A stretch of DNA of 64,000 bases. Origin: Blasia pusilla (Eukaryota; Marchantiophyta; Marchantiopsida; Blasiales). Location of the stretch: contig CM114271.1 of assembly GCA_050084515.1 (NCBI GenBank), positions 13,454,001 through 13,518,000 on the forward strand. The letters run 5' to 3'. Within the stretch, counting starts at the first letter, position 1; every line of letters starts with the position of its first letter. The notes under the pieces are model-generated. The model had not been told where the DNA came from. It did no database searches and saw nothing but the letters and a program-made list of their open reading frames with translations. Positions 33,800 through 47,858 of this stretch are shown in pieces. The position numbers and the translations under genes were made by a program.

Positions 33800-34741
33800 T
33801 TGATTCTCATACGAAGTAGGAAAGTTTCATATTGGTTAGTTAGTTAAGTATGATTATCTTAACGAGGATTAGTTAATTATGATTAGTATAACTAAAGACT
33901 ATGGTTAGGATTAGGGTTAAGGTCACTTGTACATACCCTATATAATTGATAAGGGGACCAATCTCCATTCATTCTCTCATTGCAAAATTTCGTTCTTCAT
34001 GGTAGTGAGTGTTTGTGAGAGTCATATACCATTAGTTATGCTTATTTAGCAGTTTCTATATGATATTAGAGCGATATGAGAACATCAATTGAAATTCTTG
34101 GTATTTGAGGAGAAAAGAGAGGCAAGAGAAGGAAAAAATTTAGTTTGAGGAAAGGAAATTCAGTCAGAGCTCAGTGGTAGAAGATTTTATGTGGAGCCAT
34201 GATGGTAAAAAAACTTCGTAAGTATTTTTTAAGGCTTCCGAGTCAATTCAAAAATTTGGGTCGGCATGCGTTAGAATGATGCCAAAGGCTAGTTTTGAAT
34301 GTCTTCTGTAGTTTATCGAGAGCTTTCCAGCATATCCAAAAATCATTCGATTTTGAAATTTTGAGCTCATGAAATAGCAATTTCAATGTGCGGAAGTGCA
34401 ACTAGTGAAGGAAAGTTGTGCAATTTGCTATCTACATGCTAATTTTGACTCGTTCTTCCATACAATTGGTCAAATTTGGCAAATTTCATGTCAATTTTAG
34501 CGCAAAAAAACTTTACGCTTTAATTGGAGCATTGGAGATCTTGAGATTACGATTTATGAGTAAATCGTTCTTCATGGGGTATTCCTCAACATCAATCACG
34601 GGCGAAAAGCTAGATGAGCATAATTATAATATCTCGAAGTTTAGTATGAAGCAATTTCTCATGGTTCAAGAAATACATGAGCTTATTATAGATGATGAGG
34701 TGAAGACAAAAGGTAACTCAAATCTGATTCAAAGTACTTAA
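33800..34741 (+). mobile_element. Copia-type 5' end: LTR part, primer-binding site, gag start
   Basis: TGATATTAGAGC at 34,061-34,072 matches the usual initiator-Met tRNA primer-binding sequence TGGTATCAGAGC at 10 of 12 positions, both differences being transitions. The upstream 250 bp look like an LTR, with a CTATATAA TATA box near 33,941. Downstream, 34,571-34,690 encodes ITGEKLDEHNYNISKFSMKQ, like the start of copia gag 'L.G.NY..W...M...L'. The left border was not determined, and the rest of the element is absent. Confidence 0.6.
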
Positions 34742-37221
34742 TGTTTGCTAGAAAAGCCACAAGATGCTTCATATAAGTAAAATAGATATAAGAGAGAAAG
34801 CACACAAAAGTTATCTTTTGAATGATTTCTTCAAATCCTTCTCCATTCATTTACCTATTACTATAAATATATATTTTCAGAGAAGGAAAATTTCTTGTAG
34901 GAAGATCATAAATCCTGATTATTAAGATAACCTATTTGGTTAAAATTCTTGCATTTTGTCTTCACTAGATTTGAGAGAAAAAGGAAAAGATGTGAACAAC
35001 CCCAATTATGGAATAAAACATAAGGAAGACTAGTGTGGCCCCTTGTGAGTCCAATGGAGAGTGGGGTAGCACAACAACCGTATTATATGGTCTATGGGGC
35101 TATGCATGACAAATTGCATTATTCTCAGTTGGGTATGAGAGATAAAGCAACAAGAAAGCTCCAAATCCATTCAAGGCTCATAGTACGGGCAATAAATAAA
35201 GAAATAAACATAAAGAGCAATAAAACCCTTCAATCTAAATTTCCAATTAGGCTATGTGATTAGGAAAACTATTTTTTCCTTTCCACTTTAGTTGCCCTTA
35301 GCTACATACTAGACATAAGGCTTATAGGACATCTCATCTTATGTCTTGTCATCATCTATGATTCCACCTCATTGTTGCTAAGTTTTTTTCTCAAGGCGCT
35401 CACTCCTATAGTGACAAGTTTTAGTTCCACAATAAAATCCCTTGTGTATTTGCAAATTAGCCGCTCTTGGCCAAAATGGACTCGCAATTTAGCTTTCTCA
35501 ACCTCATAATCCCTAGTAATTACTCCTTGTCCCTACCTTTAAAAAAAAAAAAAAAAAAAAAAGAGGCATAATGCTCTTTCATAGTTATTGCACATTAAGA
35601 CCTTAGCTTTGTCACTGAGCCGGAAGGTTACTTCGGAACTTACTTTGGAGGTGCTATCAAAGATAAGATGTTATGCCCTAGTTGGATAGTGCTAGAGATT
35701 GGGATAGGTGTCGGAAGAGGAAGAAGGTATCGTGTGAGAGTAGGAAGACACTCTCATATAGTGTGAGTGAAGAACACACAAAGTGTTGGTGTAGAGCTTC
35801 AAAGTGTCAACCAGGAAACTCTTTACAACATTATCTACTTTACCAATTGGGATCCCCAATACACATAAGTGGCTGCTAGAACAAGTTTAGGTGTTGAATC
35901 TAGTCATAGCTCCGGGCCATTACTCCCCTTTTTTTAATTCTAAAGTCTATATTTTCCCCTCGTTTCAAACTATGACTAGTGCAATAGCTTTAGACAATGG
36001 AAACATATGTTGATAAGAACTTGTTCTCCTCTAGGCTTTTGGACTCTAATTTGCACATTACAAAAGAACAAAAATGCCTCAATTTAGAAAATGATGGAAT
36101 GCATCAACAAGAATCGGTTTATGAGGTTTACTCACACGAGGTAAGGTACGTGACTTGCAAGTAGTCCAGCTTTGTTAGGTTTGATCGAAATTATATATAT
36201 TTTTGCAATTTTTAAATAGTATGCCTTATTGACTAGTAAGGTGCCCGTGCCATGCACAGGAAATAAAAAGCTTAAGAGCTAGTGTATAGCCCGTGAAGGG
36301 AAGAGATTAATGACGCTGCACACAAATTCAAATTTTTTTCTTATTGCCAGACAATGTAATATGTCAGATAGAGAAGTGTTTGCAAATCAAGAAGGCACTC
36401 TCCCATTATATTATTATGATCACAACTTCATTAGAATTTTTTTCTCCTTAAAGTTTTCCAAACCTTATTGAGAAAAGAATTCTAATCTAATTTATTTACC
36501 CCACTCCATTCCATAAAAAAATATTAAAATGTGACTAAATATGGTGAAATCAACTCGTCATTTCCCTTTCATCGCACTAATCTTCTTACGATTCGAACAT
36601 AATGACAAAGAAAACGCTAATAAGCCCCTCGTTACACGTGACCTAGATTGTGGGAGACCGAGTGCTATAAAGGTCTCCCGGCCGCTAAGATGAAAGAAAA
36701 GCATTCTATTTGGAGTGTGGTCAAGCCAAATTGGGGGTGAACAGTGGAAGGCTGGGAACCGGTGATGACATGCTCTTGGGTGCCTTGATTTAGTGAGAAA
36801 AAAAAACCTCCCAAATGTTGGTGATGATTGTCACGTCAGCAGAGGACAAAGCACCACAACCACCGGCTGGAAGCTCAGTGAGCTAGGCAGTCAGCAAGGA
36901 GCCTCACTACTGCACCCAAAGAATTCCCAGTTGTCTAGTGCTCACTAGCCCAGGGAGGCGTACCAATCGGTTCCCTGTGATTGTTTTTTCCCTCTAATAG
37001 ATAACCGGGTTTGAATGAGAGTGGGGAGGGGTGACAGTGTCATTTGTTCTTCCCCATCCTCTCGTCCAGAGCTTCAAGTGTCGAAATTCAATTCTGGTTT
37101 TGTGGGTGGGTGTTATATGTTGATAGGTTGCAGACACTCAGGGATCAAATTGTGGTAGAAGCAATGCAGAGCTCGAATTTCTGAAGGTGTTTGTGGTTAA
37201 GGAGTGGAAAGCTTGGTAGCT
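34742..37221. other. Intergenic and putative upstream region of the SET gene
   Basis: No coding content recognised. A run of 22 A at 35,541-35,562 could be the tail of a retroposed sequence (no LINE/SINE body recognised) or a simple repeat. The last ~600 bp (36,600-37,221) are less AT-rich and should hold the promoter and 5' UTR of the SET gene. An in-frame TAA at 37,198-37,200 lies upstream of its ATG. Confidence 0.4.
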
Positions 37222-40200
37222 ATGGATGATGAAATTTGCACACTTTGGGAGTGGGCACAGGCCCAGGGATGCAGGATGGCGAAGCTAGAAGTGAAAGGGA
37301 GAACAGTCCTGACTCGTGGAATTCTTGCAGCTGGTAGCCCTGTATTTTCGGTGGCTTTCTCCACACTGGTAGTCTCTCGCACTTTGCCTGTCTGTGAGAT
37401 GATCTGAGACGTCTGTTGTCAGCATTCGCCAGGTTCATTTGGGCAGGAAAAAGTGTCATGGAAACACCGCCCTAGACGGAAAATTGGGTGGTCTGTTTTA
37501 CCTTTTGACATATCTGCTGTGGTAGTAAAGTTTCTTTCGATACACTTCCCTACTAATCCAGAACCTCACTATCTTTTGCCTTTGTTCGGTCTGTTAGAGG
37601 CAAGCAAACAACTGCTCAATGATGAAATTAGGCTGGATTTGTGACCAACTTTCTTTCAGAGTTTTGGAGTATAGTTTTTTTTTGTTTTAGCGCTCCCCTA
37701 AATTTCGCCTTACATGGAGCTAGGTGGATGGCAGATGGGTTCGGATGGAAGCATATGAACCATTCATGAATTCAAAGTTTCTGGGCAGTTGACTTGTTGT
37801 TTGAATTATGTGTGCAGATGAATCTGGACGCAGCATTTAGTGACACAGCCTATGGCGAGGCATACAGAAAAGTGTCAGCGACCGGTGCCTCTGAGCGAAT
37901 TGTGTAAGCTTGCTATTCAAATTGTTTTGAAACTCGAACATGCTGTCCCTAGCAACTTCGAACCAGATTGCTATGTGCCTTTGCCCATCGCTGAAATGTA
38001 ACCTGTTTGCTATGCGAGCTACTGTTGATCGTTACAAATCTTCACTTGGTATCCAATTGAGAATCCCTGCACCACTCACTTTCAAGACCCCTTCATCGCT
38101 AGGTTATGTTGCAAATTCTTGGCTGCTTAACTACTGAAGTCCATCTTCTGCTTGGTTCAGAATGCTTCCAGGCTGATCGATCTAGCCCAGAGGTGTCAGA
38201 CCGAGACCCACGCAGTAGGGTACACAAGATTCGACAGTAGTCTTGGAGTTTTTTCATTTTAGCTTTTGCGTTGAGTTCGTAGTGCAGACAATCCATTTTT
38301 TTTAAACTTATTCTGATTCATCTGGTGAACTTGTGGTCGAAGCAATACGTCGCTCACAAACTCGTGAACTTCGTGCTCTGACTTATCCGTCAAATTTTTT
38401 CTCGGCCCTGGTTTGTTTTGTGTGACCTAGTTGCGGGCAAACTTGAGGTTCTTAACAAGTTCCCACTGGAGACAGCCCTTGTCTATTCAACTTAGCCATT
38501 GCAAATTCGGCGTTTTTGTGTGCTTACATGTAGTATTCGTCAGATACAATTCCGTTGAAGCTATCGAGTGAGTCAAAACCACCAATCGTGTTTACTTACG
38601 GCTGTTGCATCATTGGTGTGACCTAGCAGACTGACTCTCTTCGTTGCTGTGGAGAAAATCAAAGGAGAGCTCTCTTTCTGGGCCCCGTATCTTGCGTCTC
38701 TGCCAGCATCGTTTACTACACCATTGTGGTTCAAGTGGGTTATTTGAACTTCGATGTACATACGAACCCACAGTTCTGTCGTTGTGTCCACTCGAAGGTA
38801 AACATGGAAGTTATTTAGCGTTTCTAATTAGACTTACTGCCTCTCAGAGATGAAGAACTAGCTCATCTCCGAGGTACAAAAGTTGCGGCTTCACTGACCA
38901 AAGATCGTGCTGAGCTAGACCAGCTGGTTGCATCATGGGGACCAATGCTGCTTGCTAGTGCAGCTACGCTCAATGAAGACGAAGGTAAGGTCAAGCCTCC
39001 ATTTGTACTGCAGATGATGTAGTTAATTGTGGAAGGTTTTCAAGTATTAGAGATAGGGTCCTCTATGAATTTCTTTCTTAGCATGAATGCATCCCAGGTT
39101 CGACAAGATTGGCTTGGCACAGCATGGAACAGAAACTCTCAAAGAGAGTAATGATTGCATCAAGTGAAATGGTATGCATGGGAAGGCTTGCAAACAGAAA
39201 ATTTGTTATTTTCTCATAATGCTCTTCAAACTTTGCCTGGGTGTTATATCAAACTAGATGAGTTGCACCTTCCACACCCATGGAGGTTGATGGTTTTTGC
39301 AAAGTTTTCTACCTGCACTGGGGCCTACAATCCTGGCAGATCATTCAACCACTACCCATCAGTTCATGTGGTGGATGAAGTAAGTGATGATACACTTTTA
39401 CTGTTTGGATATGCTGTTCGGACCTATTGATTGAGGGTCAATGATCAGTGCTATGATTAGTTTTTCTCATCTCGTTCTTACACAGGAAATGGGTTGGATT
39501 GTTGCTTGTCAAAGAAGGGACTTTATGTGACATCAGAGTTTGTCCCTTTGCTGCTCAGAACTTCTCTAGTTTTACATAATTCAATGTATTGCTTCATGAC
39601 TGAATACAACCTCTGACAGAAATTAATGTCTGCTGTAACTGTATCATATTACGTTGGTGAATTCTTTGTATTAACGTAGCAGTTTGTCAGTCTATATGTC
39701 TGATGTACTCCCACTCCTTCGCAGTACCCATCATCCAGAGAGCAATACAACTGGAATCACTGCTTTGGGCTCGCACTGTCGTCCAGTCTAGAGCATTCAC
39801 GCTCTTACTTGGAGGCAGGCACACGGCATCGATGGTGCCTCTTTTTGATCTGCTCAATCATTCTCCCTCTGCACGGTTTGTTCCAGTCCTGAGTATATCC
39901 ATTAAGTGTGCAGTGCTTCAGTGTTTCAGAGAAGTAAGGATTTCTGTGGACTTACTCCTGCGAACAGTGACACAGCTGATATCGGTGCTATTGGCTCGAC
40001 CTGAGATTTAATCTCAAGCATTCATTCTCTTACTAGAAAGCAGATCTACAGCTTCAATAAAATTAATCTACTCAATCGTTCCAGTGGCAGAGTTTGTTCA
40101 AAATCTGAAATGCATTCATTTATTGTGTAGTGATTCAGTTCTTGAGTGACATAATATACTTCAGTCCACTTCTTAATTCTGTCACTGTTTTCAACATAAT

Positions 40201-43200
40201 CCAGTACAGTTTAGGTTGAACAGAATCAGTAAGATATTAGCAATCTCTTTGAGAATAAAACAATGATGGTGTTTCTTGTTCAAACTAATTGCAGTGTGGA
40301 GTGGATTACGGATGATGCGAAAGGAAAAGTAGAGTTTATTTCTGCCTCTGGTTTACAAGCATCCGCTGAGGTGTATAACAACTATGGCCAGAAGGTGGGA
40401 GAGAAGTTACTCGCATTTTCCATGATATGAGCACTCGCATTAAGAAAACCGTTGTTCTATGCTCAAGAGAAAATATCTCTTGTATTGCAACCCCAATTAC
40501 TGTTTAGCAGACTAACTCACCTTTGCTTTTCATATACCATCTGATCAATGTTTAGTCTCCATTCCCCAGAATGAAACTGAGACAAAAGTGTAGAGCTGGT
40601 GAGTTGCGGTCAAGGAAGTTTGATTGGTGTATACCTCCCTATCCCAGTAATCTGTAAAGATGTCCAGCCTAATTGTTGCACCGGATGGAGTATGGTGGAG
40701 GTTTTGGGTAATGTGTTCATATTATGTTAGAGCCTGCTAAGCACATTCTGAAAACCCACTTTTAACAAGAAACATTTGCAACTAATCTATCCAGGCAAAC
40801 GACGAACTCTTGCAAGGGTATGGTTTCTGTTTGTATCCAAATCCTGCAGATGTGTACTACATTCGTATCGGATTATCGTCACAGCAAGGAGATTCTGTAG
40901 CTGGTCTACCTTCACCTGAATCTGAAGAGTCATACAGTTCTCAAAATAGACCAGATCTTCTGTGGAGGATGGGCACGCCTGCCGAGTTTGAGTTGACTCT
41001 CAAATCATCTCTTCCAACAGCACTCCTTGAAACTGCAAGGCTCTGTCTACTCTCAGACCCTGATCTGTATGCTGCAACTGGCATAGGCTGGAGTTCTACC
41101 GCCAGCACTTCTCCTTTGAGGGTAAGAATCCCAATTGCTTAATGGTTTTTGTGGCTAATCTACATCATCATCCAAAGATGGCATGACACTGTAGGCTTTT
41201 TAAGTTGTGATTGAGGTCTGAGGTATTTTGATTGGAAAGGTTTCTGGGAATGGATGATGGTATATTCCAGTCCTGGTCTGTCAATCTTCAGGAGGAAAAA
41301 TGTATTTTCTGTGATTTCTACTTCGTTCTTATACTTCTATCTTCTGTACTTCCAGATATCAGATACAGACTTTAAAGTGATTTCAAACTTAAGGCAGATG
41401 CTGGTGACCTCTATTAAACAGCTTGCTGGTGGTTCAAGTTTAGAGGAAGACAGAGAAATCTTATTTGACATAAGAGAACAGGATGGAGGCAATGCTCCAA
41501 AAGATGACACTTCTCTTTCTGATGGGGCAAAATTTGGAGTGATGTACAGACTTGGGCAAAAGGTAAGAGTACTTTCTCACTACTGAAATGAAGTTCATTT
41601 CCATGGTGGATTTATCTATCACTGTATGTGATCTCCAGCTTGTTGTACAATGACTGATTCTTGTCCTTTCCACTTTGTAATTTCTTGAATATGCAGAATT
41701 AACCAAGCCCAAATGCAGTCATTAATCTGTTGAGATGCGTAAAGAATTTGGCACATAACCATGAGCCCTAAAAGCCTCTTTCAAAGAAATATGTCTGAAA
41801 GATAATTCAAAATCGCTGAAAGATAATTCGCATGTCTGAAAGATAATTCTCAGATTATTGTGTTGTGATAGGCGAATTTACAGATAATTCAAAATTTTAT
41901 GTTGAGTATTACTTATCCAATTGGATTCCTTGATCATGTACGTTCCTCTATCTGGAGAAGGGATTTTCATTTGATACACATGTTGTCCCTCTGCAGGAAA
42001 TTATTCATGCCACTCTGCAGGCTCTTTCAGATCGTGCAGCCTCACTGATGGAAGTATGCCAGGTCTGTTTTATCTAAGCATGCATGTTGTGATGGTACAA
42101 TTTGGTATTCCAAGTCTCTTCAAACAACTCTTCAAGAAGAGCATGCGCACTGTTTTGTGTGGAGACTTAATCATCTCAAATTCTGACAGGTTTTTGCAAC
42201 AAGATGATGTAATACAGCTTTAGGGTTGTTTTTTGACATTGTATTCAAATAGACTGCAATGTCAACAACCACCAAAAAAGCCAAGCCGCTCTTTAGATTC
42301 CTGTCTGAATAACTTCATTTCAGTCAAGGAGGGATTAGATGGGACTCAACAATCCACTAGAATCAAGAAGAATTAACCAATGTGGGATCTCTCAGATTGG
42401 AAGAAAACAGTTTTCAATCGTGTTTTTCTCTGTATTGTTTGTTGCTAAAAATCCATTTGTCGAGCAGCAGGTTCAAGGCGTTCAATCATGTTCCTCAACT
42501 GAGGATATTTTTCCAGAAGCTTTGGAAGCCACCATTAATTACCAAAAGTGGCTGGAGAATAATGGAGTGACAGAAACACACGTTTGTGAAGTTGTAGTTG
42601 ATGATGTAGATCAATCATATCTGTTCTTGAGGAAGCACGTTGTACCCGGTAATCTTAAACTTTACCAATATGAATTTCATTTTTTCCCCCATCCTTCTTT
42701 TACTGTTCACTTTCGACCATGTTACAATGATAGCGATGCTATTATTTGCAGTCACCTGTATCTAAATCATAGCCTTGCAAATGATTTATTTTTAGTCTCA
42801 CTTGCATGCTGGTAGTAGCATTGCTCCCGTATGTCATGTTGTGTGATCTTCTAGCAGATAACACCATTTCATAAATATCATCGAGATAGAACTTCTAATA
42901 ATTTTATAATACAGGTGAGGTGCTAACTTCTGTTCCTCAACGCTTGCTGCTATGTACTGGAATCGTCCAAATGCCTCCACACCCCTTAAGAGAACTGCTC
43001 CTGGAGGTAACCGTGCTTCCCCTTGTCTATGTGATCATCACTAATCTTAGTGGACATGATTGTACTAAACAACAAAGCTGAAAACGCAACTCCAAAATCT
43101 CTTGCTTTTTGAAGTGTTAATTGCGTCCCTAGAAATTTAATTCAGACTCGAGAGTGGCGGTGCAGGAATATTTGACTGTCTTTCATATCCTACCTAAATG

Positions 43201-46200
43201 ATATGTTGTATTACTTGCAGATGGGGACCTTTGATGAAAGTACCATACTGAAACTTATGCTTTTATACGAGTTTGGAAAGGGTGGTGACTCTCTTTTGGC
43301 TCCTTACATCAAGCAACTAGTGAATCGCATCCATGTTCCAGTTAAGTGCTCGATGGAAATACTCAAGATTGGAGCTCCATAATCTAAAATACATAACACT
43401 TAGTCTCACTAAACAAACCAGATGTTTCAACAAGAATAGAAAGAGAAGAATACATATCTAGGGACCAACTGCATCCACTGCACGTTCATTTCCAATTCTA
43501 CACTAAATCTAATTTATTTTTTTCAAGTACACAGGAATCCATAAAGGTCTTCATCAGCCAATGATAGGATAAAGATCGATCTGAGTAGGTCCCAAAGGAT
43601 ACCATGCAGGCAGTCAAAACCCAGTACACACCAGGCTATTTAACACGCCGAGTGATTTCTATCTTTAGTATACACACATTCCTCCTTATGCACCAATTCC
43701 ACTTACTGGCACATCCAAACAGGGCACAAAGACTAAAGATGTAGGGCTACAACGATCATTAAGTAGTACCAGTCCCATGGGAAGGAATGTCATCAGGACG
43801 TCCATGTTATTTCTTCATCTCATACAATCAGATGGCCTTAAGATAGTTTGTTTAACCCTTGGAACGAAATTTGGAGAGAAAGATTCCATCAGAATATTAC
43901 AGGGGACAGGAAAAGGTCATCAGGAAACAACCAGCATTCAAGGAGTCATACGTCATTACAACTACAACCAACCAGTAAAAAAGCAAAGGGAGAGACAAAG
44001 TCTATATTAGGTGATTTCTGAGAGGTCACAAGAAATATTGGTCCTAAAGCTCTGAACATGGGGATAGACTGGAGCCATATTACACACTCTTTGACAGCAA
44101 CAACAATTTGGAATTCCACTACAAGAGCTGGAACAGTCGAATTAAATACCTAACCTTGCTGTCACTTTCTGAAACTGCTCCTAGACCTAAGTCCCATCAT
44201 AGAGACTCATTGGACCGTCATCATGACTGGGTTGGTTTTAAATTCTCGTCTCGCTTCTTCTTCCATGGACATAGATGAAACTACCGATCAATCAACCTCT
44301 TTTCAATTATCCGGTCTTACCACCAGAACCTATAGACCTCCACAGTCGTTTTTCTTGGTCAGGGTTGTTGTAGCTGTAGATGTTCATCATGCAGAGCCTG
44401 TTCTTATAGTGTTGAAAGAAGAGGTGGTGTAATTTCTATGAGAGAACTTCTGGACAGTATCTGAAGGAAAACTCAAGTATGTTCTTCAAACGCCAAATCC
44501 CCCACTGCTTCCTCTTAACTCCATACCCCAACCTCCACTGCATGGCTAAGATTATAACATCGGGCATCTCAATGAAGTACACAGTCAATTTATCCTTCAA
44601 ATATTGTGGGATGATAGATATGAACAGTAGACTTCTATGTGACATTTCAACTGTTTAAACTCTTGGAACAACTCTTCAGCATATTTGGATCTGGATTTTT
44701 GGAAATAAACTACTCAATCTGCCTTGTTTATGGGGAATGCCAGGTCTATAGTGACGACGACATACAATTACTACAAGGGACAAATCTTTTGGAGCCGTTA
44801 TCAGAGCGTATCCAATTCTATGTTTGCCTTTAAACCAGACTCTATTAATTATTGTCTTTGGGCAAAGATGCAGTTTTCTTCATGTTGTTAAACATCTGGA
44901 AGTCCATCCTTGATACCAACTAATCATGACTCTTGAATTCTATCAGAATGAGAAGATTCAGCCTCTTGCCAATCACCATCAACTAGAACTCAGCTGTGAG
45001 GTTAATGTTCAGAATTGACCCTAAGTTGAAGAATAGCCCGAGATCAGGAGCATGCTTGTGTATGAAGACCTCCTTTGTGTGTTTTGTGCATTCATGTTGG
45101 TTGCAGTCTTCTAGGGGAATGATGGCTAAAAATATACTGCTCGATATTTCCAGATTCTCACCTTTGAACGATGGTTATGGGCACACGCTGTGGTAGAAAA
45201 GCATGCTCATCGAGTAGGACTAGACATCCATCCAAGAGTAAAATCTTCCTGTGGACTTGGTGCAAAAAGTCCCGTACTAGCTCTGGCACCACTCCTCAGC
45301 TCTCTACCTTCTTCACTCAACGGAGCTGCTGTGGAGGTTGTCTTCGAGCATAGCTCAGGCACTCTTCTTTTGCGCTCCCTCTGCTCATTAAAGGTTTGTT
45401 ACAAGTTCTCTTTCAAGGATCCATCCCATGCATACTTTTTAAATGTGAAGCTCATTCTTCTTTGTACTCCAGATCTCAAAAGCCTAATGCCACAAATTTC
45501 ATGTCATGTCCTTAGTCGGCCTTGTCTGCTCTCAACACTACTTACCTGGATAGTCAATTAAACCTGTTCTAGTAGCCTGAGAGCAGGGTTGAGGTTGCTC
45601 CAAATAACAACTTGAAGGTGATGACTTTCCAGGTACTCTTGAATGAGTCTTTTACCGAAATCTGTATCTTACCCTTCCTTACAAGCTCAAACTGACCTGA
45701 AGCATCATGTTTGAATGTACAGCCTTCTCTGTCTGTTGAATTCCAGGGGATCACATGGGAGGCTGAATTCACGACCCATGAAATGAGCCAGTCTGCATAG
45801 GAGAAGATGGAAGGCTCTCCAGTTATCCTGGACCCATGTCAAACCATGTAATTGCAGCGCCTCTGGGAGTTGGGTCTGCTCTGAACACTGACACCAAAGA
45901 TGCGTGGTCTGTGCAGGCTGGCTGGTTCCTCCAGGTACCTGAAGCTGTATTAGATAATGAGACACTTATACTAAAGGTACTCTTTTTCTCGGCGATTTTC
46001 ATTCATCAAGTTGTTTTCTAAGGACTTGTTTCATGGCACCAGTGACAATCTATCATGCATGTCCCAAGAGCGGCGTTATGCGGTGATTTAACCATTGCTC
46101 CTGAATGTGTCCGTCTACAGTGTGCAGCAGAGTCTGCTTCCTTAGATAATCAACATGATGTCATCGAAGTTTGCTTTGGGTCAGAACCGGGTGATGTATT

Positions 46201-47310
46201 TGCCGGTGAGAGGCGCAACTGTTAAATCCTATAATGTGTGACTGTAAGATGCTCTCAAGTGCAAATCATATCAAAGAGTTTGCATTACACTTGCATCAAC
46301 TGTTTCGCACCACTGAACTGCTGCTATCACAAGCTTTGAGAGATGCATTTCCCACACGGATTTGATTGTCCTCTCCGGCCTTCACTGAATGTCATAGATT
46401 GTGCAAATGGGGAAGAAATCTTCATCTCAGCAGTCTTTGAATGATTCTTTATAACTTTGTTCTGTGTGTGTGAGTGCAGAGCTGAAGCAGCGGTTGCTAC
46501 AAGCCTCAGGCTTAGGCATGGTGCATTATTTGAAGGGGACTCCTCAACCTGCACTACCTCTAGCATCTGTTGCCCTTTGTTCGCTAAGTAGCAAATCGGA
46601 ATTTGAACAATGTGGTGCATTTCAGCTACTGGTAATACTTCTCACATATCGTATAGTCTTTCCAGTAACCAAACTCAGACCAAGCACTCGGATAGTGAAC
46701 CGATGACGACATGGTTTTTAAAACGTCGCATGCAGGAATTGGTGCAGAATGCTAAGCTTCTCTCCGCACGTGCGGAACAGAGTTGGTGTGCACTGCGTGG
46801 AGAGGATTCGGGCTGCCTGGAACACCTGGACAAGTATCGTAGGGAGGCAAAAGATGCACATTCCATAGCAACCGCAGCAGCGCTAGAGTTTGTCCAGGAA
46901 CTGCAGTCACCGGCCAGGTGAAGGCAAATAATATCTTCGGGAATCCGCAATTTCGCTTATTAGTATAGCACATGTTCCTGTCCATGCATCGTCGAATTCA
47001 AGACTTGCCCGATTGCCATTCTTGCAGGTACCGAAATGCAGCAGCGTCGCTACGGGAGCTGTTCCGGATCATGCTGAAAAGTATGGCAGGCGCTTCTGCC
47101 AAGGAGGACCTTGAGCTATACGCTTCCATACAAGGAAACCCAATCGGGAGAAAGATTATGCTACCATTGTTGGCATATCAGCATGGGCAGAAGCATATTT
47201 TGGAAGCCTGGCGGTCCTGGCTGAGACCTGTATCGCGAGGAAAGAAGAATTGTAGCCGTGAAAAGAAAAAGATGAGATGTATCAATTCTAAGACCAATTT
47301 CGGCCAGTGA
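37222..47310 (+). CDS. Tandem SET-domain (Rubisco LSMT/SETD3-type) protein, 19 exons
   Basis: Predicted lysine (or histidine) methyltransferase of the SET/Rubis-subs-bind family, about 974 aa. Exons: 37222-37368 (donor uncertain), 37818-37903, 38630-38734, 38848-38984, 39725-39875, 40295-40394, 40795-41121, 41356-41562, 41997-42062, 42471-42648, 42915-43006, 43221-43340, 44744-44821, 45154-45393, 45788-45976, 46121-46205, 46480-46631, 46736-46917, 47028-47310. All phases agree. First half (442 aa): LWEWAQAQGC, ELSFWAPYLASLP, ELAHLRGT, LLWARTVVQSRAF, SMVPLFDLLNHSPSA, NNYGQK, ELLQGYGF, then the substrate-binding lobe ending in YRLGQKEIIHATLQAL. It keeps the SAM-binding NHS and the NYG tyrosine. 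Second half (532 aa) repeats the plan (YQKWLENNGV, PGEVLTSVP, GDSLLAPYIKQL, LLQGTNLL, FERWLWAHAVVEKHA, YQHGQKHILEAW) but lacks NHS and NYG, so it is probably a catalytically dead pseudo-SET. No transit peptide is seen. The exon 9/10 join could instead separate two genes: reading on gives a stop at 42,077 and an ATG at 42,339. Confidence 0.75.
41793..41850. repeat. Triplicated CTGAAAGATAATTC motif in a SET-gene intron
   Basis: Three copies of CTGAAAGATAATTC in about 60 bp, with a partial AGATAATTC again at 41,882. Minor intronic repeat with no evident role. Confidence 0.8.
43341..44743 (+). other. Long intron of the SET gene
   Basis: A 1.4-kb intron in the model, the longest of the gene. It contains small open frames (43,777-44,010; 44,223-44,432) without recognisable domains. 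I see no transposon signature in it. Confidence 0.5.
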
Positions 47311-47858
47311 GGATTGTAGAATTATAGCTAGACGTCCTGATAATGGGGGCAAGTTTTGGTTCATTTTTTTCACACCTCAGGGGTGTTGCATGTAGTTCAT
47401 CACAATGGCATTTCCCTCATCTTTACATACATCATCACACATGCATCTGCATCATCCATTATATCATCCAATCTTACCATAAACTGGTTTATGAGTTCCA
47501 AAATTGGAAAGTGGGTTGTGAAAGATACTCAATTGTAATGTGTCATTGGTGATTTCCGAGTGGATTGCCACCATCGCGCAGCACTGCGAAACATGTACCA
47601 TTACAGATTTCACCTCCGGGAGAGGATGATCGATTTCTACTTTCGTATCGTTCAAACAGCCGTCATTTCGTCTACATATACACCTAATCTACTTTTGGAA
47701 GGCCGTTCTGCTTTTACGTCTGCCCCTCTAGCTTTGTTCCTCTACTTATAAATTCTGCTGGGAAAGTAAACGTTTGGCGTGCATCTCCTTTCCATGTACA
47801 GAATGCACTCTAAAATTGTGGACAGTCACCATCCTGTTCAGCCCTCCAATTCTTCGAC
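47311..47858. other. Convergent 3' region between the SET gene and H2A.Z
   Basis: 548 bp between the two stop codons. It must hold both 3' UTRs and polyadenylation signals. No further gene seen. Confidence 0.6.

Noticed and set aside
35541-35562. Poly-A run as the tail of a LINE/SINE
   Set aside because: No retroposon body or target duplication could be recognised beside it; left as a simple repeat.
39155-39430. 91-codon plus frame inside the SET gene
   Set aside because: The SET domain reads through directly from exon 4 to exon 5 in matching phase without it; it is intronic.
43777-44010. Small plus frames in the 1.4-kb intron of the SET gene
   Set aside because: No domain content and no fit to the SET architecture, which continues at 44,744.
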